From contig JAALGY010000019.1 of the NCBI GenBank assembly GCA_032358165.1, positions 992,001 to 1,056,000 on the forward strand: DNA of 64,000 nt, written 5' to 3'. How positions within the stretch are numbered: position 1 is the stretch's first letter; each line of letters opens with the position of its first letter. Under the pieces are notes generated by a model that was not told the origin of the DNA, did no database searches, and worked only from the letters and a program-made list of their open reading frames with translations. A program made the translations under genes and the position numbers. The stretch comes from Diplosphaera chodatii. Taxonomy: Eukaryota; Chlorophyta; Trebouxiophyceae; Prasiolales; Stichococcaceae. Shown piece after piece: positions 34,201-45,988 of the stretch.

Positions 34201-37200
34201 CCTAGCAAGTGCCTATTGTGTGAGACATGGTGTTGGAAGACAGGGACCCAACCTGCAGGAAGATGAGGAACAGTGGGAGCCACTGGATGACAGCACGCCA
34301 GCAGCAGCAGAGGAGCAGACAGCAGACCAGCAGCAGCCCGAGGCAGCAGCGGCAGCCAGCACAGTGTCCGAGCAGGGCAGCATCGCGGCGGCCGCGGCCC
34401 CGGAGAGCGGAGCGTCAGCTGATGGCGCCACCTCCGCTGCAGCGCTGGAACCTGCCCCACAGGCAAGCGTGTCTGTAGGGCGGTGGCCGCGTGCTGGGTG
34501 TTTGCAATCACGGTCTCGGCTGGGACAAGCACGTGGTGGCTGCAGAGATGAAGCGCGCTGCCACTGTTTATGAATGCATGTGCAAACTTTGTTAGACCCA
34601 ATGCAGGCGGCCGCATCACCAATGGCAGATGAGCATGATGACCCTGCCGCAATAGAGCAGCTGGCGGCAGCTGCAGTACGCATTGCCGAGCTGGAAGCAG
34701 CGCTGGCTGCGGCGCAACAGGAGACCACCGGCGGCAACGGGACTGCAGACGCCACAGCCAGCTCACCAGCTGGTGGTGTAGAAGCCGATGCTGCGGAGGT
34801 TCATCGCCTCAGGTGAAGCCGCAGCCTTTGGTCGGTGTCTGCACTATTTCTGCACATGGCTCAAGCTGTCGGGTCCTTGCCCTTGCAAGGCAGTCACAGG
34901 CTGGTATCTGCCAGTGGTACTGGTGCTCTCTGAGGCATGGAGCCGCTGCAGCTGCCGTGCATGCCTGGCTGCCCCCTGCGGCGTTGCAGTGGTGTTGGCA
35001 TGCCCGCATTCTCCAAGGATCTACACAAGTGCTGGACAGCTGCCCCGGCCATCACCTGGCTTCTGTGATCTCACCTGCAAATTCTCGTTCTAGAGCTAGC
35101 ATTGTCATTTGCCGGTGTGCAGGGACGCAGTAGTGGCGCTGGAGGCTGAAGCTGCAGGGGCGGCCGAGGCGCAGGGCGTGCTGGACGACCTCGACACACA
35201 GGTGCCATGACGGCTGACCGGTGCATGTCAGCTCGTACCGTCGGGGGTTCTGCTGATCCGTGCTGATCTTCGCCGAGATGAGCTGTGAAGCGCCCAAGTG
35301 TGTGAGAGCAGCAGCTGTGGCGGCAGGTGTGTGCGCTGCGGGAGACGGTGGACGCCAAGACCGCCGAGATCGCCTCCCTGCAGCAACAGGTTCGTCATCA
35401 AAAATGCATCAGATCGTCTGATGCTTTCACATCAGCACAAGCAGGCAGTTGGCTGCATGTCCAAAAGCAGCGCTTAACAGGCAATGACCCCTGCGTCACA
35501 GGTGGCACAGCATGCTGCATCAGCAGAGCAACTAGCAGCAGAGCGCCAGCAAGTGTCGCAGCTTCGAGAGAGCCTGACTGCTGCGCTTGCTGAGCGCGAT
35601 CAGCACCAGGTGCAGATCCCTACTGAGCGTTTCATCAGTGTGGTGGGCCTGAGGTGGCGTTTCCGCATGGCAGTGTCCTCAGACCTGGCGTGCATGACAA
35701 AGGTTGCTATGCCAGCTTTGCGGTACCCAGCAGTGTCCATGCTGGTGTGCAGGCTGCTGCACAGGCTGCGGTGGACTCTGGTGGGGATGCACAGGCAGAT
35801 GCTGCCAAAGCAGCGGCTGCAGAGACGAGAGCTGAGGCTGCTGTGGCAGCACAGGCGCAGCTGTCAGTTGATCTGGAGCGGCTGACGGCAACCAACGAGG
35901 CGCTAACCCACGAGAAGGAGCAGCTGCAATCGCAGAATGCTCAGGCGGCCACTGAAAGGGAGCAACTTGCCGCCGAAAGGGACCGCCTGGCAGCAGAGGC
36001 AGCAGCCAATGGTACAGCAGCTGAAGACGCCCAAGCTCAGCTGGATGCCGCGCTGGCCGATGCAGCCACAGCCCGCGCCGAGGCCGCTGAGGCTGCGGAC
36101 GGTGCTGTGCAGCAATGTCGTGCAGCTGAGGCGCGTGCGTCAGAGGCAGAGGCTGCAGCGCTGTCGGCACAGAGCGCTGCGGAGGAGGCCCAACAGCAGC
36201 TCGACCGCACCACAGCGGAGGTTCGGATGTTTGTAGATTTGCTCGTGCTGATAGTGATTCTGACCGGCTGCATGGCATACCAGCCATGGTGCCCTGCTGC
36301 ATGCTGTACTGCATTGCAATGGGCTGCGCCACTCAATAGCATGGCATCTGTATGCAGGTGGCTCAGGGCGCAGCAGCCCGTGAGGAGCTGACCAAGCGGC
36401 TGAAGGATGCTGATGCACGCGACTGGGCTGCGACGGAGGCCGCAGATGCTGCACGGAGTGAGGTCGAGTCTTTGCAGGTGTGACAACTCGCCTTTGCCAG
36501 CAGTCGCACCTATATGCTGCCTGAGGAGCAGCTGTGCACCCACAAGCTGCATCCGCATGGTTTCGCCACCCAACCCGCTTACCATGCGACAGACCTGCTG
36601 GGGTGTCCAGCAGAGGAACAGTAGGCAGACATGCATGCATGCCGCTGTCTGTCGTGCAGGCGAAGCTGGCTGCAGCGGAGGCGGCCGCTGCGCAGGGCGG
36701 GGCGTCAGCGGAGGAGCTGGCCACCCTGCAGCAGCGCGTCGCCAAGCTGGAGGCGCAGAAGGCGGGCCTGAATGATGCGCTGCAAGCCGGCCAGGCCGAG
36801 ATCGCCGCCCTGCAGGTGGACAGAAGTACTGAAGTGCCATGCCCCTGTCTTCTCGATCCCTTCTGCAGGCTTGCTGGATTGTTCAATGTTGTTGTGCAGT
36901 GCTGGGCAGTCGCCTCATCAGCCAAGGTGACTCAAGAGGGCCCAGGTCGCAAGGGTCCAGCTGATGTGCAATGGTGCCGCTGGTCCGACCATTCACAGGA
37001 GCAGCTGGATGCGGCTGCGGAGGCGGAGGGCGATGCAAGTGGGCTGCAGGACCGGGTGGCCACCCTGGAGCGGGACTTGGCCGCCGCCCGCAAGGACGTC
37101 AAGACTGCGCGCGCCGTCGCGCGCCAGGCCAAGGCGGCTGCGGAGGAGCGCCAGGCCGCTGCCAAGCAGCTGCAGGTGCTCGTCTGCCTCCCAGCCCGGC

Positions 37201-40200
37201 TGCGATTGTTAAATGAAACCGTAAGATGGAGTGCAGGACCATGTCCAGTGGCCAATCTCACAACTGGGTGGATGCGCGTCATTGCAGTGTCACGACTGGC
37301 TTGTGGCTCGCTGTACAGGCGCGTGTTGAGGCAGCGGAACAGGCCGAGGCAGACGCGGGGGCCAAGGCTGCTGCAGCAGAGCAGGAGGCAGCAGAGGCGC
37401 GGCAGGCAGCGGCTGACGCCACAGCAGATGCCCAGGTTTGATTGGGAGCCTGATATATCACGATGAACTGCCGTGACACAGCGGTGTGAGATGCCTCAGC
37501 CCAGGTCTCCTGTGGTTGTTCGAAGAGATATGACACAGCACCATGGTCCATGCGCAGGCTGCGCTTGCAGAGCGGCAGGCAGCGCTTGAGGCTGCGCAGC
37601 AGGAAGCAGAAGCAGCGCGGCAGCAGGCAGCTGGCGTGCAGCAGCAGCTGCAGGAGCAGCAGGCAGCGCTGCAGGCCCTCCAGGTCGAGCTTCCCCCGTC
37701 AGACGATCTGTGTGTTGCAGGGGCCCGATGCATCCGACTTGTCCAGTGCTCCCCGACTCCCGTGAGGTCTGCTGGTTGGCGGTAGTACCTCTGCATTGCA
37801 AGGGCAAGTTGTGATGAGTTTCGAGCTTCTTTGGGTGAGCAGGCCGAGGCGGAGCACAGCGCAGCCGGCGCGAGTGCTGAGCTGGACGCCGAGCGGCGCC
37901 GCCTGGAGGAGGAGCTGCAGCAGGCGCAGCAGGCGCTCGACGGCATGCAGGTCCCGCTCCTCCCGCCGCCGTGCTGCGCCAGCCCTGCTCAGCCACCCTG
38001 ATCAGAGACGCTGGCCAGTACGCACGCACAGGGCCTGGCATCAAAGCACCTACCTGAGAGTTTGTGCATACCCAACCTTGTGTTTGCCAATCTTCAGGAG
38101 CAGCTGTGGGCGTACGAGGATGCGGACACGCAGCGGGAGGCGCTGGCGGCGCGGCTGGCGGCGTCCGAGGCGCAGTGCCAGCAGCTGCGCTCCGACCTGG
38201 AGGCGGCACGAGGCACAGCCCAGGTGAATTCTAAGAGCTGAGGGTTTTGCACATTGCTCCGTGAGCGATGCCGCTTGTCCACGCCCTGCTGCTGTGACAC
38301 TCAAGCTGGCGCATGTGCACCGCACACAGCAGACCGGTTGCTGGCTGCAGGGCGCCGCCGAGGGTGCGGCGGTGGGTGCGCTGCAGCAGCGGGTGGAGGC
38401 CCTGCAGCGCCAGCTGGCGGATGAGCAGCAGCAGGGGGAGCAGCTGCGCCAGCAGGTCGCGCACCTGTCGCAGCAGCTCCAGCATGCCCAGGTGACCCGC
38501 TGTGGCATCATGCTTTGCCCACTGCCCTTGTCCCAGCAGACTACATGTGGCCTCAAGGCGTGCAGTGTGTGGCCGAGGTGGTGTGCAGGTTGTGTTTGCT
38601 TCAGGTTGAGCAGGCATTGCACAAATTCTAGCTCAAACAGAGAGCATGGGTTGATGCCTCCGAGTCGACGCAGTATTCAGCATGTTTTGCACTCTGTCTG
38701 CAGGCTGCGGAGGGTGTGGCTGGTGGTGCCGGCGGCGAGGCCGCAGCGCTGCAGGAGCAGCTGGACGAGCAGCAGCAGGAATTCAACGACCTGCTCGCCT
38801 GCCTGGGCCAGGAGACTGCCAAGGTGCGTCACAACTGGACTGTGCCTGCGCCGCCGCCTGCGTTCAGTGTCGTGCCTGCAGCGTCGACCTCCTTGTTGAC
38901 AAGCAAATCTCATTGCTGGCCTGTGCCGCATCCTGATGATGGTGGTACTGTGTGTTGCCGGGCATGCGGCATGTGTGCAGTAGAACCGGGTTGCCATTGT
39001 GAGCTTGCTGATGAGGAGGCTGACGTACATCTCATCACTTGGCGCTACAGGTGGTGGCGCTCTCAGAGGCCCTGGAGCAGCGCGGCGGCGATGCGGATGC
39101 GCTCATTGCTGCCGTGGAGGAGGAGCAGGGCTTTGGTGACCAGGGGGCGGACGCCGGCGCCGATGCAGCGGCGGACGACAGCGCCTTTGCAGATGACGGC
39201 GGCCATGACGGCGGCGATGCTGAGCCAGCTGGCGCACATGACGGCGGCTGGGGGGTCAAGGAGCAGGGTGATGGTCAGGGCTTTGGCGGCTTTGACGGGA
39301 CCGAGGCAGAGGCAGTGGTCGCAGAACACGGCACTCTCGCGCCGGATGCAGATCATGCGGCAGCAGCAGCTGCCTATGACGGCGGGGGCAATGGGGTGGC
39401 AGGCGGCAGCTCGGACGATGGGGCGGCACATGGAGCCAGCGTGGAACACCCCCATGGCGATGGGGAAGCGCAGGACTGGGATGCCGATGGCGAGTGGGCG
39501 GCTGAGCAGCCGGAGCAGTCTGGCGGCGAGCAGGTCGAGGCGCAGCAGTACAGCGACGAGAACAACATGCCTGCGCAGCACGTTGGGGAGCCGCCTGCTG
39601 CGGAGGGCGCAGCAGCAGCAGCGACAGCTGCTGACCAGGGCGGAGACGGCAGCGGTGATGCGGCTGCCTGGGGCGACGAGGCGGCCGCCGGCGGTCAGCA
39701 GGCGCCCGGGGTCGCGGCCCAGGGTGACTCCCCCTCGTGGCACCAGCAGCCGGTGGAGCAGCCACGTGAGGACGCCGGGGGCTGGGGTGACGAGGACGAC
39801 TGGGGGGCTGACGCTGCGGCGGAGTCGGCGGCGGCGGTGCCAGCGCTACCCCAGCGGCGCAACCCGGCAGCCCCGCCCCGCCCCTCGCACCGGTGAGCGG
39901 TCTGTGGTGCCTTTGCCTGCCGTGCATGCGGGGCTGTTGATGCTGTGCGCTGCACCTTCGTGATCAGCCCCTAAGCAGCCCAGCTGCTGCGGCACTGCTC
40001 GAGGGCTCAGACGTCGCCAGCAACCATGAAATTCGTCCGTGTCCGCAGGCTGCCCAAGGCGCAAGCCCCCAGCCGCGCAGCACTGGATGCAGTGCAGCAC
40101 CCCACAAAACCAGCCGCACAGCCGCAGGCGCCGCGACCATCGGCGTTGCTGTCGGAGGGAGCCGCCCCAGCGTTTGGTGACCAGCACCGAGACGCTCTGT

Positions 40201-40295
40201 TTGCAGCATTTGCAAACAATGGCCCAGACGAGGAGTTCCTGCCGCAGCGTGGTGCCGACGGTGACGGTGGATGGGACGACGACTTCAACTTCTGA
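30276..40295 (+). CDS. Sec16-like C-terminal domain followed by a golgin coiled coil with a p115/Uso1-type tail
   Basis: About 25 exons encode a protein I estimate at 1,700-2,000 residues. The start (ATG 30276, MADKQSTPQKRGWRLW) and next two exons give KAKLG....MYYDEELKCWRDK plus a poly-Pro run, then RGGVASRYA and FFVPGG. This is the order of the Sec16 C-terminal conserved domain (W.., AKLGE..FYYDE.LKRW, PPPP, RYVD, FVP). A low-complexity part with acidic-Trp motifs follows. From about 34600 to 39100 most exons encode about 25-50 residues of heptad coiled coil and end CAG|GTG. The last coiled coil, EFNDLLACLGQETAKVVAL, matches the C-terminal block of plant p115/MAG4. An acidic Gly/Ala/Trp-rich tail ends GGWDDDFNF. 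Sec16 organises ER exit sites and p115 tethers COPII vesicles. Neither the Sec16 ACE1 nor the p115 armadillo domain is present. Continuity in phase (for example 33396 to 33573) argues for one gene; two adjacent genes remain possible. Confidence 0.72.
38704..39130 (+). other. p115/Uso1 C-terminal-like coiled-coil tail
   Basis: Exon 38704-38822 ends FNDLLACLGQETAK and continues at 39051 with VVALSEALEQRGGDADALI. In plant p115 the same place reads LNDLLVCLGQE.SKVE followed by L..LG.DVD.LL, just before an acidic end. Here too an acidic stretch follows, expanded into Asp/Gly/Ala-rich sequence to 39896. Confidence 0.65.
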
Positions 40296-40648
40296 GCAGG
40301 GACCCTGTGTTGCACCGTGCGAGTTAAAATCAGATTCTTGAGTCTTTCGGTGCATGTCACCACCCATACGCACGATGATGTGCCGTGGGTAGCAAGGAAC
40401 AATGTGCCAATAGTTTAGGAACCAGATTGCTGCGTGCAATAGTACCCCATATTTAATAGGCAAAAGGAATTGCAAAATGCATGGCATGATGGGTCGGTCC
40501 ACAATAGGCAGCATACTTGCCCAACTTCCCTTCTATCGGGTTGCACTTCTCTACCCAAACGTCAACACTAGTGTCATGCGCATCGGGCACGCCTGCCATG
40601 CGCTGCACAGCAGCAGCCACATGAGGCTCTGCATGCCATCTCCGTCCC
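40296..40648. other. Convergent 3' intergenic region
   Basis: About 350 bp between the stop codons of the Sec16/p115-like gene (+) and the coiled-coil gene (-). It holds both 3' UTRs and is AT-richer around 40315-40480. No coding or RNA gene is supported. Confidence 0.5.
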
Positions 40649-43600
40649 CTATCCATGTGGCGAGGGGACGCTGGTGAAGGCTGCGCTGCTGGCAGGCAGG
40701 GGCATGACCTTGGGTGGCGCGGGCTTCTTGGCATCCAGCGCCTTCTGTTTTGCCACAAGCTTGGCTGCCCGCTGCTTGATGTACTGCCGGTCCGCCACCA
40801 AATCCTGTGCCACAAAAGAAAGAGTTGGACATGCTCTGCAGGCCGTTTCATCCCAGGCAGGCTATTCTCATCCAACACCCGAGTCTCGATCCCCATCGAA
40901 AATGAGCCGCCGGGAATGTGGTGCACACTCAAAATAGTTTCACACGTTGTGAGGTGCACTGTCATGCAGCTGCAAGTCGAAGCGTGGCGTGGCTGCTTTT
41001 GAGTGTTGATGGTGGAATATGTTGCCTGGTCTGGGTCATCCTCGGCGCCCGACTCGTTGCCCGACTTGGCGCCATCATCCTCCGAGCTGTCCGAGCTGTG
41101 GCCATCACGATCTGCTCGGTCGTCCGCCACAGCATCAGCAAATGCGATGCGGCTGCCTGCTGGTTTTGCTTGCTCCTGTGTGGCGACTGGACACAAGGGT
41201 CGGTGGTCCTGCATGCCACGTGAGCCAAGATATGGTCAGGACTCTTCTGGGTCAAGCGGGTGCAACTTCCAGCAGACGCCCAGCTGACTATGCCGCAGGA
41301 TGCTGCTCTGGTTGGGGATGGCCTTGCAGCAGCATTCCGTTGGCATGTGAAGCCCCCGAGTTTCCAACATGTGGGTTCCAGATGCTCGCGCGATGTGGCA
41401 CACCTGTTTGAACTGCAGCGACGGCATGACGCTGGCACGGCGGAAGCCGCGCAGTATGCCAAGATATGCGTCTGCCTCGTTGATTGGCGGCGGCAGCTGT
41501 TCCTCGGGCACGCCCTCGTGCTGCGCCAACCACGTCCGCTCCGCATCCAGCAGCGCAGGCAGCCTGTCTGTCGTGGCCTGTGGAGCATGTTTCAAATGTC
41601 ACTATCAGAGCTGGACTTTGTGGCAGAGTGTTGACTGTGCCTGGCCCTGACACTGCCTGTAGCTTCCACAAACCTATTTTTTGCCTGCATGCACCCGCAT
41701 CTGCTCAGGTAGCATAAAGGCATGGCTACAATGCAATGACGCGACCTGCCAGAGTGCACACATGTGTGTATGTTAGCGTGCCTGCAGCAGGCGGCTGCAG
41801 TCAGCGACCACCTCCCTCAGTGCTGACTCCGCCTCATCCCCCGACTGTGGCTGCTGGAGCTGCTGCAACGTGGAAGCCCGCCGTTGTGCCAGCAACGGAG
41901 GCGGCTGTGCTGATGTGCCTGTGACACCAACAGCAGCACATGCCTGCAATGATCACTTCACTTGGTAGCCATTTTGCATGTCAGCCCAACCCTCTACACC
42001 ACGTCAGATCAGCTGAACCACCTGACGAAGGCCGGCTGGTGCGCCGCCTACTGCTGTCAGCATCCAGCTCCTCAAGGGGCCGGTACATGATCCGAATCCC
42101 CTGCAACGTGTTGTGCACAGACACCGTCAAGCCTCGAACGGCTCCTGATTGCTGTTTTGAGCAGCAGGTGCACCGGCAGATCGCTGACTGCTGCAGCATG
42201 CAGCTGTAGCTGACAGATGCATGTGCCACTCAGCGACAAACAATGATACTGATATCACCTGGTGAAGTGTGATGAACAGCTGCTCAAGGCGCAGAAACTC
42301 CTTGTCATCATGCAACTTGTCTCGCCGGGCATCGACCACCGTCGTCACCATCTTCGTCTGCATATCTGTGGGCAGCAACCAAGAAAGCAGGCTGTTGTAG
42401 ACTGCTCGCGATGGCTCTGAGCAAGCTAGTGTGCCGCAACGGTCCCAACTATATCAGTACCAATGTGGGCCAAGCGTGTCCCAGCACAGTCCAATCCGAG
42501 CAGCCACCTGACAACCCATGAGCACACAAACCTGGATCTATGACAGCCGCCGTGCTGTGCTCCCGCCCCTTGAAGGCGTCCAAGGCCATTTGCTCCGCCT
42601 CCAGCGCCGTCAGCTCCTGCAGGGCGCAAGACACAGTCATGCCTTGCCTCAGTGGCGAAAACTTGAAGATCGATGGAAATTAGCACATTGTAGCGTTAAC
42701 CTGCACAACAGCTGCAAACTAGCTGTACAAGACATACCGCAAAGATGCTGTGCCACGACATTTAGGATCATCAGTGTGAAACATTTAGGCTACCTGCTTG
42801 CGGTCCTGCTCTTGCTGCTCGACAATGGCCACGAGTCCCTTCATGTCCTCGATCTTCTTGCCCAGCCCTATAGGTGAGCAGCCGCACAATCGCATGTGCT
42901 GTCCCTTCATTCTCGGTGGCAGCACCTGATATGCAATGCATCGGCCAGCCCGCGGGCAAATGCCTCGCAAAAGCATTGGCTCATCCTACAACGCGCATCA
43001 GTTGTCGAGGCAGCTCAAGAGTAGCTCACCCTCCCAGAAGGTGATGAGCGCAGGTGCAGTCCTGGCGTTAGACACCCTCGTCAGCTGCTCCCACTGCGCT
43101 TCCAATGCATCCAGCTTCGGCTGCAGCGCTGCCACCTGCACAGATGGCCGTCACTTTGGGTGTGTTCCGTGCCCCAGGTGGAACGTGAGTTTCTATCGGC
43201 CGCTTGGGTGCCTGCCCAGGCTTCTCGTCGACCAGGCTGCAGCTGATCATATACAGCTCATATACAGTACCGCAGAGGCCTCTGCCACCTGTGCCTCCTT
43301 GGCATTGGCGGCGACACGGGCGCGGGCGGCACGCTCCTTGGCTGCAGCCGCTGCGCGCTGCGCCTCCACCTTTTGTTCCTCGACCCTGGCCTTCTCCTCA
43401 TCCTGCCGCCGCTCCACAGCTTGCACCTGCATCAGGAGCGCACCATGGACCCCGACAGACTGCTCCCTGCAGGTTCTGTTGTTACTTGGTGGTCAGCACT
43501 TCGGCAAGGCGCACTGTTGGCATCTGGCTGCAGACGGCACACGTGGGCTGACTTCGTGAGAGCTTCTGGTACCTCCTTCCGCCGCTCTGCCAGCTTGCGC

Positions 43601-45227
43601 TGCCAGTCGAGGCGCATGCCCTCAGCAGTGTCCCGGTCGGCAGCCAGCTGCCGCTCTGCGTCCTCTCGCGCCACTCGACTCACATGCATCGTATCTGCAC
43701 AGGTTGAACAAGCGTATTCCATATGTGGTGCTGTTAGCATGCATGCGCCAGCCCCAACATTCTACAAGCATGCGCAGTCGCAGGTCTATCCATGCACATC
43801 ATGATAACGCTGCTGTCATGTCACGCTCACAGGGGCAAAGTGCTGCGCACCCGTGAGTGCTGCCAAGTCCTCAGCAGACGCTTCACGCTGGTCGTGGGCC
43901 GCACGCACCTTCAGCTCCATCTGGCCATGGTCTCGCCTGCAGCGACGTTGCACATCCAATTCAATGCCTGTTTTGTTTGGTTGTCAGTAGTGTGTCGACC
44001 GTGAATGCACTGAAGACTCACAGCCCGACATCACATGCAGTGACGACACCCCGGTGCGCACCGGGTGCGCTCAAACAGCAGGGTGTACAGCCGATGCTTG
44101 GCCTCCGCCTCTGCCTGTTCCGTTTCCAGCACCTGAGTATGGCATACAGCAAAATGTTAACCAGTCACTGATACGACCCGACCTCAGGCACTGCCGTCGT
44201 AGAAGAATGGGCAGCACTCGCATTGCGCGATGCCGCCCAGCCCCTGCCCACCTTCAGATGAGCCTCCAACTCTGCAACTCGCGCCGCTTCTGCTGGGCTG
44301 CCATCCGGCATCAGCTTGGCGCAGTCACCAGATGTTAGTAGCAGCTGGGCCAGCTCCGCTTCTGTGGAATCTGCGTCCTGTTGAATGGTGTGACAGCAAT
44401 CAACACTGATCACCTGCACTGGTGGCCCACCTATGCCTCATTTTAGAAGCCTGCATGCCTGGCACCTGCTTCAATTCGTTGAGCTTCTGCTGCTTGAGCT
44501 CCACATCGCGGCGCAGGTGCGCGATGTCCTGCTGCTGCAGCTCGCCCCCCGCCTTCTGCGTGTCCTTCTTCAGCTTGGCCAGCGAGCCCAGCAGCCGCGC
44601 CCGCTCCGCTTTCACCTCCGCCAGCTCCTCCCTCTGCGTTCACACGTGCATATCATGTTTTGTGGTGCCGTTGATCACAGGTCAACGGGTACTCCTGAGT
44701 GCTGCATCCACAGCCTTGTCACATGCTATCAGCAGTGCTGCTTTGGTTGGAGGCATTGGCAACATGTGGTGGGGCTTGGGACGACTGAAAGGGCATAGAG
44801 GCACCAGCTCATCCTCTTCGGTGCGCTCCTCCGCCTTGAAGATGCGGGCTGCTCTCGTGTCACGGTTGGCGCTGAGGCCAGGCAGCCCTGAGGGCGGCCG
44901 CAGCTTGGCCTCTGCAGCCGCTGCCGACTGCGCCGACGCGGCTGCCACTGCACGGTTCGGTGGCCCGGCATCCGTGGCGGTGCTCAGCAGCGATGCCAGC
45001 TCTGGCACCTCCTGCGGGATTGGACACCCTCAATGAGGAGCAACGTGAATGCCCTGCAGTTCGTCACATCCATTGTGTACTGGGTGATGTTATGCCTTAT
45101 CATTACTTCTTGTCAAGTGCCATATTCAGCATGACTCTGTATGTGCCTGCAGTAGCTCCTGCTTGAGGTGCAGGCGTGGCAGCCGGAGCGGTGCGCCCTT
45201 CCGACCACCGCTGCTGCTTGTGGCCAT
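40649..45227 (-). CDS. Coiled-coil protein of unknown function, about 700-800 aa
   Basis: The first minus-strand exon (45147-45227) gives MATSSSGGRKGAPLRLPRLH and ends KQELLQ. Later exons read EVPELASLL (to about 45011), REELAEVKAERARLL (about 44634), DADSTEAELAQLLL (44375), VLETEQAEAEAKHRLYTLLFERTR (44130), ERRQDEEKARVEEQKVEAQR (43420), TAPALITFWEG (43050), LGKKIEDMKGLVAIVEQQ (42865) and KMVTTVVDARRDK (42350). The last are LPALLDAERTWLAQHEGV (41570), EQAKPAGSRIAFADA (to 41026) and the terminal exon 40649-40804 (DLVADRQYIKQRAAKL...). It is mostly heptad coiled coil with an Asp/Ser-rich patch before the end. The exon style recalls axonemal or basal-body coiled-coil proteins, but I cannot place it in a family. 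Two introns appear to use GC donors (45145-45146 and 41024-41025). Several middle exon borders are uncertain. Confidence 0.6.
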
Positions 45228-45988
45228 CGGACCGTCTCAGGACGTCCACGTACAGCTACTTTATATTCTGGGACTCACAGATCATGCCAGCGCAGGAACG
45301 TTATTTCGAGCGGTGTCATGACCAAAACCTTCCCAAGCTACATGAGCCGCCAGTGGCAGCTCAACTGTGTCGCCAGCCACATCGAAATCCTTCTTCAGAC
45401 GTGGAAAAGTCTTATGTACTGAGCAGAACCATGTCGACCAGAGTAGGGTGGCGACAGTGGCTGTCGACTGCACGTCAGCGACCTGCCGGTGCACCCCTGC
45501 AAGCGGACTCGGTATGCGTGACGAGCCGAGTCACAGCGCAGATCGGACACAGCACGACAACTGTATCTAGCGGAGCGGTGCTAGACGCTACGATCCTGGT
45601 GTGCGGCGGGTCTGCCGTGTGTGCATGTCGCCCGGAGGTACTGCCTCCCGCCTGTTCCAAGAATTCATTGCCGACCCCAAGCAAAATTGTCAGCAGGGTC
45701 ACAATGACCACCCCGCAGGGGGTCACTTATCCTGACGCATGTTGGAGTGCATGCAGCAAATAACAGCTGCTCCACATGTGCGATTTGAGTGCCGCTGCAT
45801 GCTGGTGAGCACGCCACGAAGAATACAACAGCACATCGCGCTGTTGGCTGCTCCCAGCTGATTAAGGCAGTGCATGTGACATAGAGTCATCCTGTTGTCG
45901 AGGTGCAGCAGGCATTGCTCGCACTGTGTTCAGCGGCACACATAACAGAGCATAGCATGACGTTGAGCTAGCCACTACAGTACTTGCG
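45228..45988. promoter_or_regulatory. Divergent intergenic region between coiled-coil gene and CYP97B
   Basis: About 760 bp between two start codons facing apart. Apart from the possible TATA box at 45260-45265 I see nothing definite. Open frames here, for example 45176-45763, have no family similarity. Confidence 0.4.
45260..45265 (-). promoter_or_regulatory. Possible TATA box for the coiled-coil gene
   Basis: TATAAA followed by G on the minus strand lies 33 bases before the ATG at 45227. If used, the 5' leader would be very short, so either transcription starts within a few bases of the ATG or the match is chance. Confidence 0.25.

Noticed and set aside
33771..34766. A 331-codon minus-strand open frame
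   Set aside because: It is antisense to the Sec16/p115-like gene, rich in His/Cys/Arg/Pro, with no motif; high GC lengthens chance frames.
32400..36200. Many CAG/GCA triplets that look like trinucleotide repeats
   Set aside because: They are interrupted and follow the Gln/Ala-rich coding frame; no pure run is long enough to call a microsatellite.
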